NCBI GenBank assembly: GCA_964404165.1
Contig: CAYOIZ010000004.1
Coordinates: 62,001-126,000 of the forward strand
Direction: 5' to 3'
DNA: 64,000 bases
Source of the DNA: DASYLJ01 sp964404165
GTDB taxonomy: Bacteria; Desulfobacterota; Binatia; DP-6
Under the pieces are notes generated by a model that was given only the letters and a program-made list of their open reading frames with translations, did no database searches and had not been told where the DNA came from. Every line of letters starts with the position of its first letter. Positions within the stretch are counted from its first letter, which is position 1. Of the stretch, positions 33,411 through 42,868 are shown piece by piece. The translations under genes were made by a program, and so were the position numbers.

Positions 33411-34859
33411 ATGGGTGGCTTCGGCATCGGCTTCAATTCGCGGGGAGCGTGGACGGCATTCCCGTCGATCTTCTCCAACATCAACATCGACGACCTGGAC
33501 ATGCGGAACCAGGGCCCGACCGGCGTCGTGGCGATCGTCGGGCCTGGGGCGGGCTTTTTCGAGCCGAAGAAGGCGTCGGCGCTGCCACTCGCGACGCCCC
33601 CGAACCGGTTCATCACACCGTCGGATCTGCTGACGGCGTCCCAGTACGCCGTGCGGCCGTTCCCCGAGCTCGACCGCGGGCTGAACCAGGTCTTCGTGGT
33701 GCCGGTGACGCCGGCGACGCCGGCCACGGGCACCGAGTCGAGCGTGACGCCGACCGCGCTGTTCACCTACACCGCGAACGTCTGGGGCCTGCGTGGGCTC
33801 GACATCACGCGCAAGATGGAGACGAACAAGTTCACCATCGCGCTCCCGACGAACGCGGGCACGGTGACAGAGGTTTTTCCGTTCACGACGATCGCGGGGC
33901 TCGTGGCCGACATCAACGCCCGGGGCGTGGTCGGCCGTGCGACATTCCTTGCCGAAGGCACGCCAGTGAACCATGCGGCCACCGCGCTCACCGGCGCGAC
34001 GGAGCCGGCCGTCACCAACCAGGATTGGACCGATGCGCTCGCCGCATTGACCAACCTCCGCGTCAACATCATCCACGTGACGTCCCCCAGCTCGGCGGTC
34101 TGGGCGATGCTCTCGTCGCACTGCACGCTGCGACGCTGCCGCGGCGTGGTCGGTAGCGATCTGCACAACTGGAATGGCATCGCGAACCGGCAAGCGTCGC
34201 TCGCGACGCTCAAGGGCGAAGCCGCCGGGCTGAATGCGTTCCGGATGATGCACAAGATGATTGGCGCCGATGGCCTGCCGTCCAACCTCACGGCGGCGCG
34301 GTATGCCGCCCTGGCGGGTACGCTCGAGCCGAGCGTGCCGATGACGTTCAAGCACCTCGACTTCCAGAGCCTGGAGACGCTGCTCGACATCGACACCGAG
34401 GTCGGCGGCATCGACGGGGCGCTGCTGGCCGGGCTGGCGCCGCCGGTACAGGACCCCTCGGCACCGGGTACGTTCCTGGTGTCGCGCGGCCTGTCGACCT
34501 TCATCACGGACAACAATCTCTACCATCGGGAGCAGTCCGTGCTCGCAGCGGTCGATGCGGTGCAGTTCCTGGTGGAGGATCAGCTGCGGCAGTTCCTCGG
34601 CAGGGAAGGGACCGTTGGTGCGCTCCGGCGCGTCAATAGCACCGCCGACCAGATTCTGAACCAGTGCACGCGACCGACGTCGGCCATCCGGATCGCCAGC
34701 TACCGCCGTGAGAGCATCCGGTCGGAATTCACGTCGGATACGGTGCTGCGTCTCTACTTCAAGATGACGCCGATCCCGCCCATCAACTTCATCGACGTGA
34801 ACATCGCCCTCGAGCGCCTCGAGCTCGATGTCAGCTTCGACGTGCCGCTCGCGGCGTAA
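33411..34859 (+). CDS. Contractile tail sheath protein
   Basis: A 482-residue protein with sheath-type features: an N-terminal domain with PTGVVAIVGPGAGFFEPKK, a middle with VNIIHVTSPSSAVWAM, and the conserved C-terminal 'FLVSRGLSTFIT', 'QSVLAAVDAVQFLVEDQLRQFLG' and 'IRSEFTSDTVLRLYFKMTP' typical of sheath proteins. Sheath subunits surround the tail tube and contract to drive it through the envelope. GGGAGGGGT before ATG is a good ribosome site. Its presence shows that the phage is of myovirus morphology. Confidence 0.75.
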   Translation: MGGFGIGFNSRGAWTAFPSIFSNINIDDLDMRNQGPTGVVAIVGPGAGFFEPKKASALPLATPPNRFITPSDLLTASQYAVRPFPELDRGLNQVFVVPVTPATPATGTESSVTPTALFTYTANVWGLRGLDITRKMETNKFTIALPTNAGTVTEVFPFTTIAGLVADINARGVVGRATFLAEGTPVNHAATALTGATEPAVTNQDWTDALAALTNLRVNIIHVTSPSSAVWAMLSSHCTLRRCRGVVGSDLHNWNGIANRQASLATLKGEAAGLNAFRMMHKMIGADGLPSNLTAARYAALAGTLEPSVPMTFKHLDFQSLETLLDIDTEVGGIDGALLAGLAPPVQDPSAPGTFLVSRGLSTFITDNNLYHREQSVLAAVDAVQFLVEDQLRQFLGREGTVGALRRVNSTADQILNQCTRPTSAIRIASYRRESIRSEFTSDTVLRLYFKMTPIPPINFIDVNIALERLELDVSFDVPLAA

Positions 34860-34871
34860 CGCGGAGGACTC

Positions 34872-35294
34872 ATGGGCAATCTCGCCAACGAGCGATTCAC
34901 CACGGGAAACCATGTCCTGATCTTCACGCGCGGGCCGGGGGTGCGCCAGCTCCTCGGCACGGCCGAGGTCGGACGCATGGCCGACGCACAGAGCGTCGAC
35001 ATGCAGATCGCGACCGGCGTGCAGCACGTCTACGGCGTCGGCGATGCCGACCCCATCGATGCCGTCGACACGCGCCACAGCTACACGGTGTCGCTGCAGC
35101 GCATCCGGCTGCGGACACGCGAGGCCGTCGATCGAATCAACGCGGAGACGATCGATATCGACGAGATCGACCGCTTCAGCGGCGAGCCCATCCAGACGGC
35201 CGAAGAGTGCCATCTGGCGAGCGGATCGCTGAGCGTGTCGGCGAACAACCTGGTGTCCGAGGGCGCGACCTTCCTCGCCATGCGTATCCGGTAG
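34872..35294 (+). CDS. Tail tube protein
   Basis: A 140-residue protein directly after the sheath gene, the usual order in myoviruses. It reads as a small beta-barrel: LIFTRGPGVRQLL, VQHVYGVGDADP, SYTVSLQRIRLRTR and FLAMRIR. Its size matches tube subunits. GGAGG lies 7 nt before the ATG. A hairpin lies just downstream at 35308-35337. Confidence 0.65.
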   Translation: MGNLANERFTTGNHVLIFTRGPGVRQLLGTAEVGRMADAQSVDMQIATGVQHVYGVGDADPIDAVDTRHSYTVSLQRIRLRTREAVDRINAETIDIDEIDRFSGEPIQTAEECHLASGSLSVSANNLVSEGATFLAMRIR

Positions 35295-35307
35295 CACGCA
35301 TCGTCTT

Positions 35308-35337
35308 GGCGTCGCCGGCATCGCGTCCGGCGGCGCC
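35308..35337 (+). other. GC-rich hairpin after tail tube gene
   Basis: GGCGTCGCCGG (35308-35318) pairs with CCGGCGGCGCC (35327-35337) with one wobble and an 8-nt loop, in a 158-base gap. No T-tract follows, so it is not a simple terminator; it could protect or process the highly expressed sheath-tube RNA. Confidence 0.45.
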
Positions 35338-35452
35338 CCGCTCCACCGGGAGGCCGGGTGCAACGCCCACCTGACCCGGGTCCGTCATCGCTCGATCCAT
35401 CGCGTCCCGCCCGCGCGGACGCTCCCACCGCCAGCCTCAGGAGCATTTCCCC

Positions 35453-35872
35453 ATGGACCTGCCCACGATCGCGTTTTCCATCGCCGACGACGTCTACCTG
35501 CCCGAGCGCACGGAGGATGGCGTGAAGCTCCCCGCCGAGAAGTTCGCGCCCGAGTTCGGGGGTGGGTTCGTCCTCAAGTGGCCCACGCTCGCCGACACGG
35601 GCCTCATCAACGGACGCTACACGGCGTACTGGCAGGCGCAGGGCGTGAGCGATCCCAGTGGGGTGGGGATCACAGTCAGCCAGCTCATCTACGCGATCTT
35701 CTTCTTCGATGTCCTCGCCACGCAGAAGCCTGCGTGGGTGTCGGAGTCGACCAAGGATACGCCCAAGTTCCGGCGGGCGATGATGCGTGCGCTCGTGCGG
35801 GCGCAGGAGCTGACGGCCGAGGAAAAAAAAACGTCCGGCGCCGATGGCGCGAGCACATTGCAGCCGAGCTAG
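35453..35872 (+). CDS. Tail assembly chaperone, unshifted form
   Basis: A 139-residue protein between the tube and the tape measure gene, where tail chaperones are always found. It is a small alpha/beta protein ending in the normal frame shortly after an A9 run (35823-35831). A -1 shift on that run extends it (see next entry). It does not enter the virion but binds the tape measure protein during tail assembly. ATG preceded by AGGAG at a longish 10-nt spacing. Confidence 0.7.
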   Translation: MDLPTIAFSIADDVYLPERTEDGVKLPAEKFAPEFGGGFVLKWPTLADTGLINGRYTAYWQAQGVSDPSGVGITVSQLIYAIFFFDVLATQKPAWVSESTKDTPKFRRAMMRALVRAQELTAEEKKTSGADGASTLQPS

Positions 35873-36219
35873 CGTTTCCCCAGGGCGATGTCCTCCTCTA
35901 CCGCCTCAAGTACCGGATGCCGGCGACCGACCCGCGGTTGCACGCGGCCACGCTCGAGGAAATCCAGCTCGACCTCGAGCTCGATCACCACGTGCGGGGC
36001 GACGAGCCGTGGGAGTGCACGCCCTGTGAGGCGTGGACGTATCGACCCTTCTGCCCCGTGTGTCTCAAGGGACCGGTGGCGCAGTCGGCGGTGGGAAAGC
36101 TCATGGAGCGCGAGGCCGCTGGCGAAACGATCCCGTGGGCCGAATACGAGCGCGCGCTCTACGGCGACAAGGTAGCGCAGGAGACGGATGGACCCGGTCG
36201 TCGTCCCGATCAAGGCTGA
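35453..36219 (+). CDS. Tail assembly chaperone, -1 frameshifted long form
   Basis: At 35824-35830 the sequence A_AAA_AAA is followed by another A; slipping back one base continues into the second open frame to 36219, giving about 255 residues (AEEKK then NVRRRWRE). The extension contains CTPCEAWTYRPFCPVC, a four-Cys zinc motif at roughly residues 178-195 of the fusion. The downstream frame has no well-placed start of its own; its first in-frame ATG is 35917, with no ribosome site. Frameshifted chaperones are a conserved feature of tailed phages. Overlaps the tape measure start. Confidence 0.7.
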
Positions 36220-38767
36220 CGTCAGCGAGCTCGCCGCCGCGCGCGCCGCCCTGCAGGGGCTCCGCGAGGATTCGCAGCGGGCGGCCGCTGGTGGTGCGCC
36301 CGGCGGTGGCCCGAGCGCCGCGGCCAATCCGAGTCAGCAGTCTTCGGCTGGCGTGCTCCGCGAGCTCCAGGCCCTCGAGGGTGGCCTCCGCGGCGTCACG
36401 ACGTCGTTGCGCACGCTCCAGGGGGTGATCGACGCGCTGGTGGCACGACCGGCCGCCTCGCCGGCGCCGCTCGTGATGCCACCGGGTGGCGATGGCGGCG
36501 GTGGGGGCGGTGTCCCTGGCGCGACGCCCGGAACGTCGACGCCGCCCAATCCGAATCCTCCCACTCCGTCGTCCCCACGTGCGCTGCCGTACGACACGCA
36601 GCGGATGCTGCAGAGCCTCTTCGTCGGTGCGGCCGGCACGATGGGACTCAGCCTCGGTGTCGGCGCGGCGTTCGGCGAGGTGTCGCGCGGCATCAGCACG
36701 ACCGAAGAGCTCGCGATGCAGGCCGCACTGGCAACGATGGCCGCCGGCGGCGGACCCGGAGACTACCGGGCGCTGCACACCGGCATGCTGAACCCGCGCT
36801 TCTCGACGTCGGTGCTGCCGTCCGAGGTCAGCGGGATCATGCGTCCGATGGCGGCGCATGGCCTCCCGTCCGAGAGCCTCCCCACCATGGGCTATCTGTT
36901 GGGAGAGGCGGGCATCCGCGCGTACGGCTCGGCGCCAGCGGGCGGACAGCTTGGCGAGCAGGCCTACGCGGCGCTGCGCACCCCCGAGATCGGACGCTAC
37001 CTCGCCACGCTGGTGATGCAGGGTGAGCGCCAGGGCGTGAGCGGGGCGGAGCTCATCCGCCAGTTCCAGGGCCTCTCGCAGCTGCTCGGCGGCCGGCAGG
37101 GCGCCTACGCGCGCACGCCGGCCGATATGGTCGAGCTCGCCAACCTGCAGATGATGCTCGCGCGGGTCCCCGGTGGTGCCGGCGCGGGGCAGGGCGGCGA
37201 ATCCATCGCGCAGGGGCTCTCGGAGTTCGGCCGCGGCGGTGTCATCGAGAACAGCATCGCCATCAAGGCCTACCAGCGGGCGACCGGGCGACGGCCACCG
37301 ATCACACCGGACGAGCGGATCGACTTCGAAGAGTGGTCACAGAGCCCGGCGGCGTGGCGCGCACAGGCGGAGATGGCCCGCGAAGAGTTCGGGCCGAAGA
37401 TGGGCGGCTATCTTCTCTCCGGGAAGGGCCGCCACTCGATCAAAGCGTTCCGGCACCTCATGGACACGCCTGGGGCGCTCACCGACGACGTCATCGCGAG
37501 TCTCGTGAGCGACGACGAGGCGGGCGGCTACTACGGTGCTGGCAACCGTGGCCTCGACGGCACGGTGGGTATGCGCGAGCTCCAGGTGCGCCGCGACCTC
37601 GAACGCGCACGCGGCAACCAGGAGGGGATGGCCACTGGGCAGCAGGGGGTGCGCGGCTGGATGGCGGACAACTACGGGGCTGGCATCCTCGCCGACCTCG
37701 GCGGTGGGCTCGCCATGGGTGCCGGGGGGCTGGGCGGGTGGCGGCTGCTCCGTCGCCTGTTCGGCGCCGGCGGCGCGGCCGCCGCGGCCCGTGGTGGGGC
37801 TGCCGCGGGTGGGACGACCGCCGCGGGGGCGACGGCTGCTGGCGGCGGGGCGTTGCCGTTCCTCCTGCGCTCGCTCGGCGTCGCCGGCGGCGGCCTGTCG
37901 TTCCTGAAGGACCTCTACGACGTCAACACCGGCGAAGATCCCACCAACGCGCTCGATCTCATTCTGGGTCTCAGCGGCGGCATGATCGGTGGCCTCGCGG
38001 GCATTCCCGCTGGCCCACTCGGGATCGCCGGCGGCGCGCTCACCGGCTACGGCCTCGGCAAGGGGGTCGCCGGTGGGCTCGACCTCATCAACCAGTCCCT
38101 GAGCGGCGACGGCCGCGGCGGCGAGACGTCGGACCTTATTCGCAGCCTGCAGTTCACGCATCTGCCGGGCGGCCGCGTGGATCTGCGCAGCCCCGGCTTT
38201 CGCACGGCCGAACAGGCGTATGGGTTGCCGCCCGGCATCCTGAGCGCGCTCGCGGAGCAGGAAAGCAGTGGTCGCATCATGGCGCGGCCATACGGCAAGA
38301 GCGCCGGGGGCGCGCAGCAGTACGACGCCGAGGGCCGCCCGCTCCAGTCGTCCGCGCTCGGTCTCTTCCAGTTCATCAACAGCACAGGGCGCGAGATGGG
38401 CCTCGTGGGCGACGGCTTCGACATGCGCGGTGATCCTGCCGCGTCCACCGACGCCGCCGCGCGCAATCTGCGAAACAACTACGCGAGGTACGGTTCGTGG
38501 GGCGGCGCGCTCGGCGCGCACCTCGGCAGCGACGACCCGCAGCGGAACGCCGCGTACGGGCGCGAGGTGATGGCGCGGGTGGCGAAGTACTCCGACGGAG
38601 CGATTGGCGACGGCGGGCAGCTGCCTGCGCCCGAGCTCGCCGTCCCGGTTGGCACCGAGGGCGGCGCCGGCGATGGCCTGCACGTCTTCATCCACCTCGA
38701 TCCGAACTTCCCCGGCACCGTGAGCATCCAGACGCCGCCCGGTGTGACGGCGAGGATGGTCAATTGA
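36188..38767 (+). CDS. Tape measure protein with lytic transglycosylase domain
   Basis: An 859-residue protein. The N-terminal 60 residues are helical with Ala/Gln, followed by a Gly/Pro/Ser linker, then a long helix-rich body with a hydrophobic Gly/Ala-rich stretch (about 500-640, likely membrane-active). Residues about 675-800 form a lytic transglycosylase (SLT) fold: 'ILSALAEQESSG' holds the catalytic Glu, and 'ALGLFQFINS' follows. Tape measure proteins set tail length and are ejected; the SLT domain would open peptidoglycan for DNA entry. At 859 residues the tail would be medium length. Start has a CAGGAGAC ribosome site. Confidence 0.75.
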   Translation: MDPVVVPIKADVSELAAARAALQGLREDSQRAAAGGAPGGGPSAAANPSQQSSAGVLRELQALEGGLRGVTTSLRTLQGVIDALVARPAASPAPLVMPPGGDGGGGGGVPGATPGTSTPPNPNPPTPSSPRALPYDTQRMLQSLFVGAAGTMGLSLGVGAAFGEVSRGISTTEELAMQAALATMAAGGGPGDYRALHTGMLNPRFSTSVLPSEVSGIMRPMAAHGLPSESLPTMGYLLGEAGIRAYGSAPAGGQLGEQAYAALRTPEIGRYLATLVMQGERQGVSGAELIRQFQGLSQLLGGRQGAYARTPADMVELANLQMMLARVPGGAGAGQGGESIAQGLSEFGRGGVIENSIAIKAYQRATGRRPPITPDERIDFEEWSQSPAAWRAQAEMAREEFGPKMGGYLLSGKGRHSIKAFRHLMDTPGALTDDVIASLVSDDEAGGYYGAGNRGLDGTVGMRELQVRRDLERARGNQEGMATGQQGVRGWMADNYGAGILADLGGGLAMGAGGLGGWRLLRRLFGAGGAAAAARGGAAAGGTTAAGATAAGGGALPFLLRSLGVAGGGLSFLKDLYDVNTGEDPTNALDLILGLSGGMIGGLAGIPAGPLGIAGGALTGYGLGKGVAGGLDLINQSLSGDGRGGETSDLIRSLQFTHLPGGRVDLRSPGFRTAEQAYGLPPGILSALAEQESSGRIMARPYGKSAGGAQQYDAEGRPLQSSALGLFQFINSTGREMGLVGDGFDMRGDPAASTDAAARNLRNNYARYGSWGGALGAHLGSDDPQRNAAYGREVMARVAKYSDGAIGDGGQLPAPELAVPVGTEGGAGDGLHVFIHLDPNFPGTVSIQTPPGVTARMVN

Positions 38768-40314
38768 GCGAGTCGATCGAGCGACGGCCGCGCATCCAGG
38801 TCCTCGTGGGCGGTGGGACGGCGCAGGACGGCACGCTCGCGAACCGTCGCGAAGAGGACACCGCTCGTGGGTTCTTCCGCACGACGCACGACATCACGCC
38901 GCACGTGAAGCGCGCGCGCACGGCGAAGTTCATCCAGTCACCGGCGGGCACCTTCGAGCTCGGCCTAACGTTTCGCGAGCTCGACGAGCTCGACGCTGCG
39001 TCGCTCAACCGTGTGCTCGTCCCGGACAACCTCGTCGAGATCAAGCTCGATGCGGGGTTGCCGTCGACTACGCTGAAGACCGTGATGCGCGGGTGGATCA
39101 GCAGCGTGCGCCAGAAGACAACCGTCGGAGGGAACGGCCGGCCGAACCGCGAGGTGGTGGTCACGGGGCAGGACAGCGGCAAGTTCCTTCTCCGTCACGA
39201 ATTGCCTGGGCACCTCCTCACGGCGTTTGTCATGGGTGACCGCGAGATTGCGAAGCGGCTCGCCGACGGGGTCACCTTCGGTGGCAGCGTCGGGCAGATT
39301 CTGCAGGGCATCTTCCGAAAGCTCCTCATCGACCTTCTCCCGTCGCCGGTCGTGCTCCGCGAGGGCATTCGCCTTCTCACGGACCCGGACCTTGGCCCCG
39401 CTGGAACGCCCGGTAGGTCTGCGGATGCTCTCGAGTCCTATGTGGGCGTGAGCAGCGTCTGGGAGCGCAACGGGAAGTTCTGGAACATCTTCCGCGACTA
39501 TATCGACGCGCCGTGGAACGAGGCCTTCGGCGACTATCTGGAGGACCCCGCCGCCCAGTTTCCGAACTACGTGAACTCAGCGGACTCGATCAACGCTGGA
39601 GGAGAGGTGTTCGCCAGCCCCGGCGTGGTGGGCGGCGAGATCAAGCAAGGTGCGAGTCGGCCGGGGTATCACGTCATCGTGCGCCCACAGCCGTTCACGA
39701 AGGAGCGATGGGATCGGCTACCGACGATCGTGGTGCGTGACGATGAGCTGCGCCTCGAAGACATGCGCCTCAGCGACGACGAGAGGATAAACCTCGTGCG
39801 CGTCGCGACATCGGGCAAGCACGCGGCGGCCTCGGACTACCTACACGATGCCGTCATTCATCAGACGGTGCACTTCAGCAAAGAATCCGCCGATCGACAT
39901 GGAGTGCAGGGCCTGACGGCAGCGACCCTGTATTCCGACCTCGACGGCGGACATCAGGATGCCGTAGCCCACGGCGACATGGCGGCTGGGCGCGGTGCGA
40001 TCGCGAGCGCAATTCGTCGCCGCGGGCGGCGGCTCTGGGATTGTTACGCAATCAACGACCAGCTCTGGAAGGGCGTATGGGTCTTCGCGGGCAATCCCGA
40101 CGCCCACATCGGGTACCGCTATGCGAATCAGAGCGAGCCATCAGCGTTCTTTACGCCGGGCGAGTATCTGCGGGGCTGCTACTACGGCGAACGGGTGGTG
40201 CAGGACTACGTCGAGTCAGGTTCGCAGTACTTCACACATGCGGCGCTCACGCGCGGACAGCCCTTGGGTGGCTTCATCATCGCGCCAGAGCCGGACCCGC
40301 TCCTCGCGCCTTAG
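38764..40314 (+). CDS. Baseplate hub protein (gpD-like)
   Basis: A 516-residue protein directly after the tape measure protein, where the late-control gpD/gp27-like hub protein is encoded. The start is taken as TTG overlapping the upstream TGA, with GAGG upstream; an in-frame GTG at 38806 is possible. The beta-rich N-terminal half (FELGLTFRELDELD) and the helical middle fit hub folds, but there is no single diagnostic motif. It ends on a convergent minus-strand gene with 4-base overlap of stops. Confidence 0.5.
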   Translation: MSESIERRPRIQVLVGGGTAQDGTLANRREEDTARGFFRTTHDITPHVKRARTAKFIQSPAGTFELGLTFRELDELDAASLNRVLVPDNLVEIKLDAGLPSTTLKTVMRGWISSVRQKTTVGGNGRPNREVVVTGQDSGKFLLRHELPGHLLTAFVMGDREIAKRLADGVTFGGSVGQILQGIFRKLLIDLLPSPVVLREGIRLLTDPDLGPAGTPGRSADALESYVGVSSVWERNGKFWNIFRDYIDAPWNEAFGDYLEDPAAQFPNYVNSADSINAGGEVFASPGVVGGEIKQGASRPGYHVIVRPQPFTKERWDRLPTIVVRDDELRLEDMRLSDDERINLVRVATSGKHAAASDYLHDAVIHQTVHFSKESADRHGVQGLTAATLYSDLDGGHQDAVAHGDMAAGRGAIASAIRRRGRRLWDCYAINDQLWKGVWVFAGNPDAHIGYRYANQSEPSAFFTPGEYLRGCYYGERVVQDYVESGSQYFTHAALTRGQPLGGFIIAPEPDPLLAP

Positions 40315-41018
40315 CCCATCGGGCCGTCGTCGGATTCCGTATGAAAATCGATCACGAACTCGAGCACGCCTGGAGGGGGTGGGGGAAGCCGGCCGGCCGC
40401 GGTGACGGCTTGGATGGCGCTCGCGTCGTAAACCGCATCCCGGGAGCTCTCGATGACCCGGATGTCCGACGTGCCGCCATCGGGTGCAATCCGAAACTGC
40501 ACCTTTGCGCGCGCGCCGGGGCGGCGATCAGCGCGCCACTGGGCCTTCACGGTGGCGATGACGGAATCGCGGTACGCGCGAATGAGGGCGGCAGTGCTAC
40601 GCTGAGTGCAGCCCAGGCGTCGATCGGGCTTGCAGTCCCCAGTTCGCTGACAGCGGTCGCAATGGTCCGAGACGAAGGGCAGGTCGCCACAATGGAGCGC
40701 GGCGACGTCGTTGCATTCCTTGAACTGCACGCATCGCTTACAGGCGATGACACGCTTCGACTCGGGTCCCGTCGCGGCGAGATCGCGGTCGATCTGATCC
40801 TCACGGCGCTGCCGCCATCCAGGGTTCGCCTGGTCGCGAATGCTGTCCCAGGTGCCGACCGGCAGGCACGGACCCTGCGGGCGCATGCCGGACTGGTACT
40901 GCTCGAGCGGCAGATTCCATGTGTTGCCGAGCTCGTCCTCGCACTGGCGGTCCTGATCCTGTGCGCTGGCGACGCCAGAAAGAAGAATGAGCCCCAGGGC
41001 AAGTGCGCGGGTCCACAT
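40311..41018 (-). CDS. Secreted TonB C-terminal-like protein (moron)
   Basis: A 235-residue minus-strand protein. Residues 1-19 are a signal peptide (RALALGLILLSGVASA). The middle (about 50-130) is Cys-rich with CKRC, CGDLP, CDRC and a distal Cys. The C-terminus from about 140 has a TonB/TolA C-domain pattern: VKAQWRADRRPGARAKVQFRI has the strand-helix start, then PDGGTSDIRVIESS, then the AV..A..PPPP end. TonB-type C-terminal domains bind outer-membrane transporters in the periplasm. Orientation against the baseplate genes and signal peptide suggest an accessory gene expressed independently, perhaps modifying the host envelope. No good ribosome site was seen, so the start is uncertain. Confidence 0.6.
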   Translation of the reverse strand: MWTRALALGLILLSGVASAQDQDRQCEDELGNTWNLPLEQYQSGMRPQGPCLPVGTWDSIRDQANPGWRQRREDQIDRDLAATGPESKRVIACKRCVQFKECNDVAALHCGDLPFVSDHCDRCQRTGDCKPDRRLGCTQRSTAALIRAYRDSVIATVKAQWRADRRPGARAKVQFRIAPDGGTSDIRVIESSRDAVYDASAIQAVTAAGRLPPPPPGVLEFVIDFHTESDDGPMG

Positions 41019-41068
41019 GGCGACTGTTCGAGCGCTACCACGCCCGGCGACGCGCCAGCAACAGAAAG

Positions 41069-42349
41069 ATGGGCAGCCTAGTGCAGATTCGGCCACTACT
41101 AGACGCCGATACGCTGGTGCAGGCAGCCCTTGGCGCAGCCATGGAGGCGCTGCCCATTGGCCCACGCACGATGGACGGGGTGAAGGCCGTGGTCGTCAAT
41201 GTCTACCCGGTTGGCCACTCGGAAAACCGGCTGGGGCAGACGCTCGTCGACGTGCAGCCTCTGACCGACATGCCGATGCTCCCCCGTGTGCCGATCTGCC
41301 TGCCGCACGCCCACCAGGAGACCATGGAGGCGCTCGAGCACACTGCGCGCCGGCAGCCGTTCGCGCCGAAGGCCCGCAACCGGATGGAGGGCTCGGCGCG
41401 TGATCTGCGCCCGGGCACGATGGTCTGGGTGCAGTTCCTGGGCGGCAGTCTGCACGACCCGGTGGTCGTCTCGACCATGAAGTACGGCCAGCAAGGAGCC
41501 GGGGCGTTCCCGCTCGAGCGCCAGGTCGTCGATCGCATCCAGGACGACGGAAGCCTCGTCGACGAGGAGACGCATCCCCTCGACTCGGCGATCGATCGCA
41601 GCGACCCGGACCACGTCACCTCGAGCTACCCGCGGAGTGCAGACGTCTACAATGGCGTCCGCGTGGAGGTGGACAACCGGGGCAACCGCTACGTGCAGAC
41701 GTCGATCGACCGAGACCCGGTGTTCCCGGGACACAACGGCATCCCGGCCTCGCCGGCGCCGGAAGGGAACTACGGTGTCTCCACCCGTGGTGCCCGCGTC
41801 GGCCATCAGGTCTTCACCTCCGGGCGGCACCCGCGGTTCCCTGACGAGCCGAGCCAGGGTCGGCAGGGACGACGCACGATCGACGCTGACGATGGCACCA
41901 TCCGCGATTCGACCCGGTCGTCCATCGGGAACCTCATCCAGCGGCTGCGGAGCACCGTCGGGCGGTACTACCTGTCGACGAAGGGCTCCGGCGACGGGGG
42001 TGTCTACCTCGAGGATGCCCACGACAACTACTTCGCGCTCATCGATGGCGGCGCCGAGCTCCACGGGGCCGAGCAGGTCGTCCTCGACAGTGCCGCGGTG
42101 AAGCTCGGGAGTGGCGAAGCGGCGCTGCACGCCGTGCTCTGGGAGCAGCTCGTCGAGTGCCTGCAGGCGCTCGTCGACATCTACGACCAACACACGCACC
42201 CGACGGCGGTGCCGGGTCCGCCGTCCGTGCCCACGCAGAAGCAAGGGTCGACGTTCGCTGGCCAGAAGGAGACGTTCAAGAGTGAGGTCGTGACGCTCGA
42301 CAAGGACGCGGCGGCATCGCCTTCGCCGCAGGACGATCCCGAGACATGA
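41069..42349 (+). CDS. Baseplate spike protein (gpV-like)
   Basis: A 426-residue protein. The N-terminal two thirds includes an OB-fold-like region (VVVNVYPVGHSENRLGQTL and GTMVWVQFLGGSLHDPVVV), the mark of gpV/gp5-type baseplate spikes. The C-terminal part, 'LDSAAVKLGSGEAALHAV' followed by a helix and HTHPTAVPGPPSVP, is also typical of gpV. These trimeric spikes pierce the outer membrane. The start at 41069 follows the divergent moron; GTG 41081 is possible. Confidence 0.6.
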   Translation: MGSLVQIRPLLDADTLVQAALGAAMEALPIGPRTMDGVKAVVVNVYPVGHSENRLGQTLVDVQPLTDMPMLPRVPICLPHAHQETMEALEHTARRQPFAPKARNRMEGSARDLRPGTMVWVQFLGGSLHDPVVVSTMKYGQQGAGAFPLERQVVDRIQDDGSLVDEETHPLDSAIDRSDPDHVTSSYPRSADVYNGVRVEVDNRGNRYVQTSIDRDPVFPGHNGIPASPAPEGNYGVSTRGARVGHQVFTSGRHPRFPDEPSQGRQGRRTIDADDGTIRDSTRSSIGNLIQRLRSTVGRYYLSTKGSGDGGVYLEDAHDNYFALIDGGAELHGAEQVVLDSAAVKLGSGEAALHAVLWEQLVECLQALVDIYDQHTHPTAVPGPPSVPTQKQGSTFAGQKETFKSEVVTLDKDAAASPSPQDDPET

Positions 42350-42350
42350 T

Positions 42351-42806
42351 CTACGGACAGGCGACGACGAGCGAGAAGGTGGTGAGGCCCCCATCCGAGA
42401 TGGTCACGTCGATGCTGGCGCTGTTCGTGTACGCGACGAGGACAGATGCGTACCCGCTCTCCGGGCTCGCGACGGCGGCGCAGTTTGTGAGATCGCGACC
42501 GCTGAACGTGACGAGATACAGGCCGGATAGCACCGGAATCGGCTTCGTGGCGGTGACGCCGGGCGAAGAGCTGAGAACGGCGCCTGTTTCGTCGACGCGA
42601 GCAAACAGCGCGACCCCTGGCGTGCCGGCCGGTCCTGGCGGTCCCTGCGGCCCGACCTGTCCCCCCGTAGCCTCGATGGCGGCCACACGCGCTTCGAGCT
42701 CTGTAAGCCGCACTTTGGCGCTCTTCTTCTTTGCGAAGGCCGGGCAAGCGGCGAGAGCTATGAGGATGGCAAGGCAGAGGGTAATCCGGCTGGCTTGGTG
42801 TCGCAT
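42351..42806 (-). CDS. Secreted collagen-like protein (moron)
   Basis: A 151-residue minus-strand protein with a signal peptide (LCLAILIALAACPAFA), a helical heptad segment (VRLTELEARVAAIEA), a short collagen-like GPQGPPGPAGTPG stretch at about residues 52-64, and a beta-rich C-terminal domain with two Cys (NCAAV, VVACP). This trimeric collagen-like plan is common in secreted proteins of environmental bacteria and in some phage fibres. Its location in the baseplate cluster on the opposite strand suggests cargo or a host-derived decoration. Confidence 0.65.
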   Translation of the reverse strand: MRHQASRITLCLAILIALAACPAFAKKKSAKVRLTELEARVAAIEATGGQVGPQGPPGPAGTPGVALFARVDETGAVLSSSPGVTATKPIPVLSGLYLVTFSGRDLTNCAAVASPESGYASVLVAYTNSASIDVTISDGGLTTFSLVVACP

Positions 42807-42868
42807 GGACGGGGGAGCTACCGCACTGATGGGCTACCGTGCAAGTCAAAAGTGTCTCGGCTGGGTCG

